Source of the DNA: M30B66 sp040882555
Lineage (GTDB): Bacteria > Bacteroidota > Bacteroidia > M30B66
Length of the DNA: 24,236 bases
Assembly: GCA_040882555.1 (NCBI GenBank)
Contig: JBBEBC010000086.1
Location: 1 to 24,236 of the forward strand
Direction: 5' to 3'
The position numbers and the translations under genes are program-made. Numbering within the stretch: position 1 is the first letter of the stretch; each line of letters begins with the position of its first letter. Below, piece by piece: positions 14,415 to 21,561 of this stretch. The notes under the pieces were generated by a model. The model was given only the letters and a program-made list of their open reading frames with translations, did no database searches and was not told where the DNA came from.

Positions 14415-17400
14415 CACGGTGGTCGATTCTTCTTGGAGGTAATTCTGTGTTATCTCTAACATAAACAACTACAGCATAAACATCCATTTGCGACATAGGT
14501 CTGGTTGAATCATTGAATTTACGTCCATTCCATCCGTAATCTATGTCGTCCGATTCGAATACCAATTCACCCCAACGAGTGTAAATTTCCATCCTAAAAT
14601 CCAAGATATTCAATCCTTCACATTTATAGATTTCGTTGGTTCCATCATCATTTGGAGTAAATGCATTCGGAATATAGAATGTCATAACCGGCTCTACTTT
14701 AAGCAGATAAACAGCTACATCTTGACAACCAAATTGATTCGTAACTCTCTGAGAAAGGGCATATTCACCTGGCTCAAGATAGTTATGAGAGAAGTTCCTC
14801 TCGTACCTTGTAGTTCCATCTCCAAGAGTATAAACCCAAGAAATTGCACCTGACGATTGGTCAATAATATTTGCCAAAGGCGTTGCTGTAGTTAGCACCT
14901 GAGGATTCACCTTAAAGCCCGCATCAGGTTTTGGATAAACTGTTACTGCCGAGTGAGCTGTATATTCACTAGCACAACCCTGTTCTGTAGTAACAGTAAT
15001 GGTGACGGAGTAATTTCCTGATTCATCATAAGCGTGAATTGGGATAAAACCTGTGGTTTGAAAGCCATCACCCATATCCCAAGCATAATCAGGATTTCCA
15101 AATTCTGAGGATAAATTGGTGAATGTTACGTTTAATGGCGGACAACCTTCCACATTTTCAGCTTCAAATCGTGCCAAAGGCATAGGGTAAATTACAACTG
15201 AATCGGTATAAACCGGACTAGCGCAGCCCCAATCCTGAAGTTGAAGTGTAATAATATGAGTACCTGTTGTGCCAAAAGCTACATCCTGTGGAGATTGAAC
15301 AGAGCTTAGCGGAGGATTTCCAAATTGTCCGAAATCCCAAGCAAACTGAGCACTACCGCTGAAGTTTCCTGTAAGATTAAAATCAAAGCTATTGCCTTGC
15401 AAGCATTGACCTTCAGGTGAATCAAACGATGCCTGAGGTAAAGGTTGTACGCTCACATCAACAGTGTCATAAGCCGAACAATTTCCTAATGTAGTAGTGA
15501 CTATAAATGACGTTACTTGAATTTCATTGCTAAAATTCTCAAGTATAGCAATTGGATTGCCTATAGTTGGGTTATCAAGGTTTGTAGCTGGAGTCCATGA
15601 ATATTCATAAATATCCACCGTAGGTGAACCTAATTGAATTTCATCGCCAGGGCAAACAAGCTGATCATCTCCGGCAATTGCTTCAGGCGTTGGAGCAACA
15701 TTTAAGACAACCTCAGAAGGGTCTGATTCACAGCCGAATTGATTTACTGTTAATGTTACGGTTTTCTCACCTGTTATTTCCCATGCAATTTCATAAGGAC
15801 CCGCACCCGAGCCTGAAATAATCTCTCCTCCTGAAAAATCCCAATCGAAATTAGCAGATGCCAAAGAAGTTCCGGTGTAAGTAACCGTTGTAGAATACCC
15901 TTGGCAAGTCAGTGGCACGGCAGTAAAATCAGATGTTGGGTAAGGAATTACGTCCACCTGTGCGGTGGATGGAGTTGAAGGACACCCATTTTCGACCACA
16001 CTCATAGTAATAATCTTGATGCCCGGAGTGTTCCAATAAACCTGAAACGGTCCTTGACCTGAGCCTGAAACAATGACTCCCCCGTTAAAATTCCAATTGT
16101 AATTGGCGAGAGGACCTGCTGATCCGGTGTAGGTGACAATAGCCGAAACTCCAACACAAACACGTTCATCAGTGATAAATGGCGAAGTAGGTATAGGATT
16201 AACCTGCACGGTTTGAACAGCTTCAGGTCCCGGACAGCCAAATTGGCTAAGATTCAAGGTTATTTCCTTAATTCCGGGAGAATCCCAAACTACTTCAAAA
16301 GGTCCATCACCCGCACCCGACAAGACATTGCCTTCTCCAAAATTCCAAACGAAGTTGGCATTACTTAGCGCATTTCCTGTGTAATTTACGATTGACGGCT
16401 CTCCGATACAAACTGGCGAGGTAGCTACAAAGCTATTTGTGGGTATAGGATTAACATTTACGATATTTACTTCCTCGTAAGAGCTACAACCATTTTCTTC
16501 GACCGTTAATCTAATATTTTTAGGTCCTGGATTTTCCCAATAAACTTGAATTGGGCCTGGGCCTGAGCCGCTCACAATTACCCCATTATCAAAATCCCAA
16601 CTAAAGAATGCTCCGGGGGATGCATTTCCTGAGTAAGTAATTGACGTAGTGCTAAAGGCACAAACTGGAGATACTGCTGTAAAAAAGCCTGTTGGCAAAG
16701 GAAGTACGTTAACCTGCTGAGTTGTTGGAGGTGAAATACATCCGTTTTCCTGTACCTGAACAGTTAGTGTTTTAATACCTGGAGTGCCCCATTGGATTTC
16801 AAATGGTCCTTGACCTGTTCCTGAAAGAATATTTCCTCCATTAAAGTTCCAAGTATATTGAGCCGAAGGGTTACCCGAACCAGTATAAGTTACAGTTGAT
16901 GATTCATTTAGACAGATAGGCGTTTCGGCTGTAAAGATTGAAGTTGGTGTTGGATTAACAACAATGGGTTGAGTTGAAGGTGGCGAAGGACAACCTTGAG
17001 GAGAAGTCACACTAAGTGTTACTTGCTTGGTACCTGGGGTTTGCCAATAAACTTCGAAAGGCCCTCCACCTAATCCACTTAAAATATCTCCACCGGTGAA
17101 ATCCCAGTTGAAAACTGTTCCCTGACCCGAGGTTCCTGAATAGGCAATTGTTGCTCCTTCACCAACACAAATAGGTGATTCTACTGTAAAAGGTGCTGAA
17201 GGAATAGCGTTTACAACTACATCCTGTATGAATGGATTAGACGTACAACCATTTCTTGTAACTACGAGAGCTACAGGATATGTTCCCGGGTTTGGCCATG
17301 ATACAGTATATGGACCTTGACCTGTTCCTGAAATAACCGTAGCTGATCCAAAATCCCAACTATATATTGCATTGTTGTTAGCACTTCCTGTGTAAGTAAC

Positions 17401-19569
17401 AGTAGTTGGTTGTCCGGCGCAAACTGGCGAGGCAACAGTGAAATTAGCAGATGGGATATTATTTACAATAACTTGCCGTGTTGTTATATTACTAGTACAA
17501 CCAGCCTCGGTAACAGACAAAAACACATCTTTTGTTCCAGATGTATTCCAGACTATTTCATAAGGACCAGGGCCTGATCCACTAGAAATCATGCCTCCAG
17601 CAAAGTTCCAGTTATAAGTTGCAGTAGAAGAAGCTGTTCCATTATAAGAAATGGTTGATGGTTCTCCAACACAAACTGGAGTTTCGGCTGTAAAATCTGA
17701 TGTTGGTGTAGGCTGAACACTCACAAATACTTCATTGCCTGGCGATTCACAACCATTTTCTGTAACGGTTAGTGTTACACCATAAACTCCTACTGAATCC
17801 CAACGGATTTCAAATGGTCCTCTTCTTCCTCCTGTAATGATAACTCCACCTGGGAAACCCCATCCATAGCCACCACCATCAGTTCCAGTTCCAGTATAAG
17901 TAATTGTTGCTGTTTGTCCGGCGCATACTACTGGGTCAACCACAAAATCAGCAGTTGGAGTAGGATTAACAAGCACCTGAGCACTTACAACATTTGATGA
18001 ACAGCCATTTGCAATGACTTGTAATGTAATTTCTTTGATTCCAGATGAATCCCAGCTAACTTGATATGGGCCTTGATTAGAACCACTGTTTACTGATGCA
18101 GGATTATCAAAATCCCAGATGTATGTCGCAGCAGGTGAAGCAGTTCCGGTGTATGCTACAGTAATTGGAACTCCTGAACAAATAAATGGAGGGGCGCTAA
18201 TTGAGGCTGTAGGTGCATTCGCAATATCAACTACTGGTTGAGCTTGAGCGGTTGTGCCACAAAAATCTGTTACTGTAACTGTATAAACAGTTGTTGAAGC
18301 AGGGTTAACACTTATAGAAGAAGATGTTGCTCCCGTATTCCATGAATAAGTATAAGGCTGAACTCCTCCCGAAGGACTAGCATTTACCACTACCGGACCT
18401 TGCCCATTACAAATGGAAACATCAGGAGCATAAATACTAATTGGAGGTTTTTCCTCTAGGAAAATCACCTGTGGAATTACTCCGCAGGCAGTATTAGCGT
18501 TAATAATGATAGTTTCAGGTCCTTCAATTACTCCGTCGGCATAGCCCTCGATAGAAAAAGTAACACTCGATTGACCAGCAGGAATTGTAACCGTTCCGGG
18601 AAGTGCTGCATAATCAACTCCGGGAGTTGCAGTTCCACCAACGGTGTATGAAATTGTAAGTGGAAAAGGATCTGCGTCAGGACGGCTTACTGTTACTTGT
18701 GCGTCTGTGCAGCCTTCATAAACGGTTGAATCATTAAAAAACGTTGAAACAGAAACTGTAAATGTTTCTGCATTAAATGAGTTTTCTTCAAGAAAGACAG
18801 CCGAATCGAAAATATCGTCAGCTCCATCAGCAATCATCATTCTGATATGGTAGGTCTGACAAGGAATAACTGTACGACTAGCTGTTAAGACGGTTGTCCA
18901 ACCATCATATTGAACTGTATTCTGAGTATTTCCTACGAAGTAGGCCGAATTACCTAGAACACACGGTGAATTAGCAATACTTCCTAAAGCTCCAACTGAA
19001 CCATTATTAATAGTATTAATGGTAACAGGCGTAGTTGAAGAAGGCACTAAGGCGAGATTTTCAGTTCCTACAATTCCAGGACCTGTCATAAAGAATGCAA
19101 ATGCATCATTGAACTCTGAACAGACATATTCATTGTACTCTTCAGATGCGAAAACATATCTAAAGCTCACAAAGTCTGACTGAGGTACAAAGTCAAATTC
19201 GAGAATAGCACCATCAAAGGTTGTTGATTGAGCTAAGGCCTGAAGTTCTGGAATATTTGGTCCGTTATTACTGTGAGTTGCTCCACCATTATTATTTGGA
19301 CCGGGGGCAACGTTAATATGACCAGTTGTAATTATTATTCCACTATTTAAGCCAATGTTTGAAGCTGATCCATTAAACTCTCCAACTGCTACTGCGCGCC
19401 CAGTGTATGAAGCGTTTGTAAAGGTTATGCCTGAACCTATTATATTACTTACTAAGGCATTTGCCGAAACAGTCCCACTGCCTGTTGTAACGAGCTGAGC
19501 ATGTAAAGACATCCAGCTTGAAATCAACAAGACCACACAAGTACTTAAAATTTTCCTTTTTCCGTTCAT
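14398..19569 (-). CDS. Giant T9SS-exported surface protein C: choice-of-anchor L head, Calx-beta-like, ten PKD-like repeats, type B sorting domain
   Basis: A 1723-residue secreted protein, probably a filament-like adhesin or matrix protein. The signal peptide ends near residue 24 (CVVLLISSWMSLHA). The choice-of-anchor L head (about 25-268) has NSGIIITTG, LEFDFVPQS, FRYVFASEEY and CSEFNDAFAF. A Calx-beta-like domain (about 270-370: GTATPGVDYAALPG, PAGQSSVTF) and a SprB-type repeat (YTYSWNTG...DFCGT) follow. Ten near-uniform 84-residue PKD-like repeats occupy 452-1293. Then come one degenerate unit (AGDDQLVC), two or three PKD domains and the last 96 residues, a type B sorting domain (NAFTPNDDGTNEIY, IYTRWGELVF, ending VTLVR). 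This last domain is divergent: it reads MDVYAVVVYV where A and B have GGVYxYxI. The head matches protein B closely, so the two are paralogues. The gene overlaps the phosphopantetheinyl transferase tail to tail. Confidence 0.94.
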   Translation of the reverse strand: MNGKRKILSTCVVLLISSWMSLHAQLVTTGSGTVSANALVSNIIGSGITFTNASYTGRAVAVGEFNGSASNIGLNSGIIITTGHINVAPGPNNNGGATHSNNGPNIPELQALAQSTTFDGAILEFDFVPQSDFVSFRYVFASEEYNEYVCSEFNDAFAFFMTGPGIVGTENLALVPSSTTPVTINTINNGSVGALGSIANSPCVLGNSAYFVGNTQNTVQYDGWTTVLTASRTVIPCQTYHIRMMIADGADDIFDSAVFLEENSFNAETFTVSVSTFFNDSTVYEGCTDAQVTVSRPDADPFPLTISYTVGGTATPGVDYAALPGTVTIPAGQSSVTFSIEGYADGVIEGPETIIINANTACGVIPQVIFLEEKPPISIYAPDVSICNGQGPVVVNASPSGGVQPYTYSWNTGATSSSISVNPASTTVYTVTVTDFCGTTAQAQPVVDIANAPTASISAPPFICSGVPITVAYTGTASPAATYIWDFDNPASVNSGSNQGPYQVSWDSSGIKEITLQVIANGCSSNVVSAQVLVNPTPTADFVVDPVVCAGQTATITYTGTGTDGGGYGWGFPGGVIITGGRRGPFEIRWDSVGVYGVTLTVTENGCESPGNEVFVSVQPTPTSDFTAETPVCVGEPSTISYNGTASSTATYNWNFAGGMISSGSGPGPYEIVWNTSGTKDVFLSVTEAGCTSNITTRQVIVNNIPSANFTVASPVCAGQPTTVTYTGSANNNAIYSWDFGSATVISGTGQGPYTVSWPNPGTYPVALVVTRNGCTSNPFIQDVVVNAIPSAPFTVESPICVGEGATIAYSGTSGQGTVFNWDFTGGDILSGLGGGPFEVYWQTPGTKQVTLSVTSPQGCPSPPSTQPIVVNPTPTSIFTAETPICLNESSTVTYTGSGNPSAQYTWNFNGGNILSGTGQGPFEIQWGTPGIKTLTVQVQENGCISPPTTQQVNVLPLPTGFFTAVSPVCAFSTTSITYSGNASPGAFFSWDFDNGVIVSGSGPGPIQVYWENPGPKNIRLTVEENGCSSYEEVNIVNVNPIPTNSFVATSPVCIGEPSIVNYTGNALSNANFVWNFGEGNVLSGAGDGPFEVVWDSPGIKEITLNLSQFGCPGPEAVQTVQVNPIPTSPFITDERVCVGVSAIVTYTGSAGPLANYNWNFNGGVIVSGSGQGPFQVYWNTPGIKIITMSVVENGCPSTPSTAQVDVIPYPTSDFTAVPLTCQGYSTTVTYTGTSLASANFDWDFSGGEIISGSGAGPYEIAWEITGEKTVTLTVNQFGCESDPSEVVLNVAPTPEAIAGDDQLVCPGDEIQLGSPTVDIYEYSWTPATNLDNPTIGNPIAILENFSNEIQVTSFIVTTTLGNCSAYDTVDVSVQPLPQASFDSPEGQCLQGNSFDFNLTGNFSGSAQFAWDFGQFGNPPLSSVQSPQDVAFGTTGTHIITLQLQDWGCASPVYTDSVVIYPMPLARFEAENVEGCPPLNVTFTNLSSEFGNPDYAWDMGDGFQTTGFIPIHAYDESGNYSVTITVTTEQGCASEYTAHSAVTVYPKPDAGFKVNPQVLTTATPLANIIDQSSGAISWVYTLGDGTTRYERNFSHNYLEPGEYALSQRVTNQFGCQDVAVYLLKVEPVMTFYIPNAFTPNDDGTNEIYKCEGLNILDFRMEIYTRWGELVFESDDIDYGWNGRKFNDSTRPMSQMDVYAVVVYVRDNTELPPRRIDHRVTLVR
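15691..18216 (-). repeat. Ten tandem PKD-like repeats in protein C
   Basis: Ten units averaging 84.2 residues (842 residues in total), about 252 bases each. Typical plan: PTSxFTxxxPVCxG, TYTG, YxWxFxGG, ILSGxGxGPFEVxW, PGxKxxTLxVxENGCxS, ending VNP. Every unit has exactly one Cys in the P-V-C position and one in the NGC position. The canonical PKD ending with a HxY strand is replaced by GP[FY]E[VI]xW. Units are diverged rather than identical, indicating older duplications. Confidence 0.88.
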
Positions 19570-19950
19570 AATGATCCGGTATTGATGTGGTATGAGTTGT
19601 TCAAAGGCTTTTAGTTTTTGTAGGCTTTTGGGGCTATTACAAAGTACGTTCAGCCCCTAGGTGGATGTTTTGGGCATTTGCTCACCCGGTTACAGGTGTA
19701 AGATTGAGTTAAAATGAAGGGAGTATTTTCTTAACTTAACCATCTGAATATCTACGATTTAACTATAAATAACTGATAGCATTTACCCGATTAGAATTGT
19801 AGAATTAGGATGTAAGGTTGCCACCAGAACCTGTTGTTTGCTATGCGTTTGCAGCCGTTTAGGAAGGATATCATGCAAGCGGAGCAGGATTTCTGAAATG
19901 ATTCTGCACAATTTTTAAATTTTCAAAAGCATGAAAACTATATTTGCGCA
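19570..19950. other. 381-bp divergent intergenic region with no gene seen
   Basis: It lies between the starts of protein C (minus) and the GGGP-synthase gene (plus). No reading frame with coding character and no tRNA is visible. It holds GGGGCT/AGCCCC (19630-19635 with 19652-19657, 16-nt loop), two copies of AGGCTTTT at 19605 and 19622, AGGTT/AACCT (19815-19819 with 19828-19832), and a hairpin GCAGGATT/GATTCTGC with two G-T pairs (19884-19891 with 19900-19907) followed by an AT-rich T-containing stretch. The last could end a small RNA read left to right. No convincing -7 box for protein C was found. Confidence 0.5.
19920..19946 (+). promoter_or_regulatory. Candidate promoter of the GGGP-synthase gene
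   Basis: TTTTC at 19920-19924, 14 bases, then TATATTTG at 19939-19946 (exact TAnnTTTG). Four bases separate it from the GTG start at 19951. This supports the GTG as the true start and a nearly leaderless mRNA. Confidence 0.65.
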
Positions 19951-20715
19951 GTGAGTACAATTCTGCAATTCATTAATAAATCGAAAACAATAGGTAGGCC
20001 TTTGTTGGCAGTGCTTATTGACCCCGGTAAACTCAATGCCCAAAGGCTTAATCACCTGCTTGGAATAGCTATGGAAACACCTCCTGATTTGATTTTTGTA
20101 GGAGGTTCAACATCTCATGCATCTCAGGTTCCTCCCTGTGTTGAAGCTATTAAACAGTCTGGCTTAAAGTGTCCTGTGGTTTTATTTCCGGGACATGAAG
20201 CACAGTTTTATCCCCAAGCCGATGCACTTTTATTGCTTAGCCTCATTTCAGGAAGAAATTCAGATTTGCTTATTGGAAAGCATGTTTCAGCTGCCCAAGA
20301 GCTTCATGCCTCAGGTATTGAGGTAATACCAACAGGATACATGCTTGTTGAAAGTGGAAAGCTCACTGCTGTTGCTTACATGAGTCAAACTCAACCTTTA
20401 CCCCGCGACAATGCTTCCCTTGCTTTGTCTACTGCTTTAGCAGGACAACTTCTGGGAATGAAACTCATTTATCTTGAAGCTGGAAGTGGTGCTAAATGGC
20501 CGGTTCCTCCTGATATGATTCATGCGGTTAAGCAGGAATTAAATATCCCATTGATTGTTGGCGGAGGAATTGATTCGACCGAAAAACTTGGAATGGCTGT
20601 GTATGCTGGAGCAGATTTGGTTGTAGTGGGAAATGCCTTGGAAACGGATCCGGGACTTCTACCTCAGCTGATTATGAGTATGCACGCTTTCGCCGTTGAC
20701 GACCGATCTGAGTAA
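19951..20715 (+). CDS. Geranylgeranylglyceryl/heptaprenylglyceryl phosphate synthase family enzyme (PcrB/GGGPS)
   Basis: Forms an ether bond between sn-glycerol-1-phosphate and a polyprenyl diphosphate on a TIM barrel, the first step of archaeal lipid synthesis. Bacteroidota carry family members whose physiological role is less clear. The 254 residues contain LIDPGK at 22-27 (phosphate/Mg site, D24), VGGST at 50-54, LFPG at 78-81, SLISGRN at 97-103, YLEAGSGA at 174-181 (E176), VGGGI at 203-207 and VVGNALE at 225-231, all expected for the family. The YLEAGSGA form and length fit the bacteroidete/archaeal group rather than short Bacillus PcrB. The start is GTG, chosen because the -7 box ends four bases before it and no in-frame ATG lies close upstream. 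It converges on the methyltransferase gene with a 3-bp gap. Chain length of the prenyl substrate cannot be read. Confidence 0.93.
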   Translation: MSTILQFINKSKTIGRPLLAVLIDPGKLNAQRLNHLLGIAMETPPDLIFVGGSTSHASQVPPCVEAIKQSGLKCPVVLFPGHEAQFYPQADALLLLSLISGRNSDLLIGKHVSAAQELHASGIEVIPTGYMLVESGKLTAVAYMSQTQPLPRDNASLALSTALAGQLLGMKLIYLEAGSGAKWPVPPDMIHAVKQELNIPLIVGGGIDSTEKLGMAVYAGADLVVVGNALETDPGLLPQLIMSMHAFAVDDRSE

Positions 20716-20718
20716 GTT

Positions 20719-21516
20719 TTAATCTTCCCTTGCAAGTAGGTAATAGGCAGTTGTACTTACAAAATCTCTCAAAACTGGAATTGCTGAAAGCACCCCAAAC
20801 TGAGGTCTTGGTGTTAAATTAAACTTGAATCTATAAATAGGATTTATAAGGTATAACCTACGGTTGATGATTTTATACCCTGTCTGTCTTAGAATTCTTT
20901 CGAATCGATTAACAGAGATTCCGGTGTCATAAATTTCCATGAGAGAAACCACTGTTGGCTCTGGCTCTCCAGCTTTTCTTAAGTACGATTGATAGACCGA
21001 TCTTGGAAAAAGGTGCATCCAAGGTGCTTGACCCATTTTTGTTGTTGCAGTTTGCTGATGTCCCCCGAAAGGCATCCGCCAAGGCGGGAAGGCAAAAAAC
21101 AACTTCCCTTCAGGCTTCAAATAAATGGGCAATTGCTTCATCACTTTATCCTGATCTGGAATATGTTCGATGGTATCTTTAAGGATAATTAAATCAAACT
21201 TGCCCTTGAAATCATCCATGGTTTTTTGATCATAGATATCGGCGGTAAAAAGATGAATTCGTTTACCGTCTTCATCCTCCGAAAGGAGCTCCTTACCATG
21301 TTCTATCTTAGATTCAGAGAGATCCATTCCGGTGCATTCGCAACCATATCCGGCGAAAGCCTTCAAAACACCGCCTTCTCCACAACCAATTTCGAGCACA
21401 TGCATTCCGGGCTTAACGCCCTCATATTTCTCAAGATATGGAATAATGTAATCGCGCGTTACGCGATACTGATGCTGAAACTTAAGTGGTGCATTTCCGT
21501 GGAAATATAAAGCCAT
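20719..21516 (-). CDS. Class I SAM-dependent methyltransferase
   Basis: A 265-residue soluble methyltransferase. Motif I VLEIGCGEGG at 40-49 binds S-adenosylmethionine, D65 in GMDLSE is the acidic ribose ligand, and DTIEHIPD at 114-121 is the post-motif typical of UbiE/methyltransferase_11 proteins. The N-terminal stretch (FHGNAPLKFQHQYRVTRDY) and C-terminal RRLYLINPIYRFKF resemble methyltransferases that sit among glycan or natural-product genes, but the substrate cannot be read. The ATG at 21516 is 30 bp after the stop of the large histidine kinase on the same strand, so the two may be cotranscribed. A candidate TATCTTCG box also lies in that gap. Confidence 0.88.
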   Translation of the reverse strand: MALYFHGNAPLKFQHQYRVTRDYIIPYLEKYEGVKPGMHVLEIGCGEGGVLKAFAGYGCECTGMDLSESKIEHGKELLSEDEDGKRIHLFTADIYDQKTMDDFKGKFDLIILKDTIEHIPDQDKVMKQLPIYLKPEGKLFFAFPPWRMPFGGHQQTATTKMGQAPWMHLFPRSVYQSYLRKAGEPEPTVVSLMEIYDTGISVNRFERILRQTGYKIINRRLYLINPIYRFKFNLTPRPQFGVLSAIPVLRDFVSTTAYYLLARED

Positions 21517-21531
21517 GACTAATATTTGCTG

Positions 21532-21561
21532 CGAAGATAGAATGAATTAGCTCTCAGAAAA
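21532..21561 (-). promoter_or_regulatory. Weak candidate promoter of the methyltransferase
   Basis: On the minus strand TTTTC (21561-21557) inside the end of the kinase gene, 17 bases, then TATCTTCG (21539-21532), one mismatch to TAnnTTTG, 15 bases before the ATG. Spacing is three bases longer than at the four regular promoters in the window, so it may be chance. Confidence 0.3.

Noticed and set aside
15691..18216. Regular repeats of about 252 bases considered as a CRISPR or other non-coding repeat
   Set aside because: The period is a whole number of codons, the frame is open throughout, and similarity is at protein level with diverged DNA.
19843..19896. Short frame starting ATGCGTTTGCAG in the 381-bp gap
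   Set aside because: Only 17 codons, no start signal at the usual place and no recognisable product.
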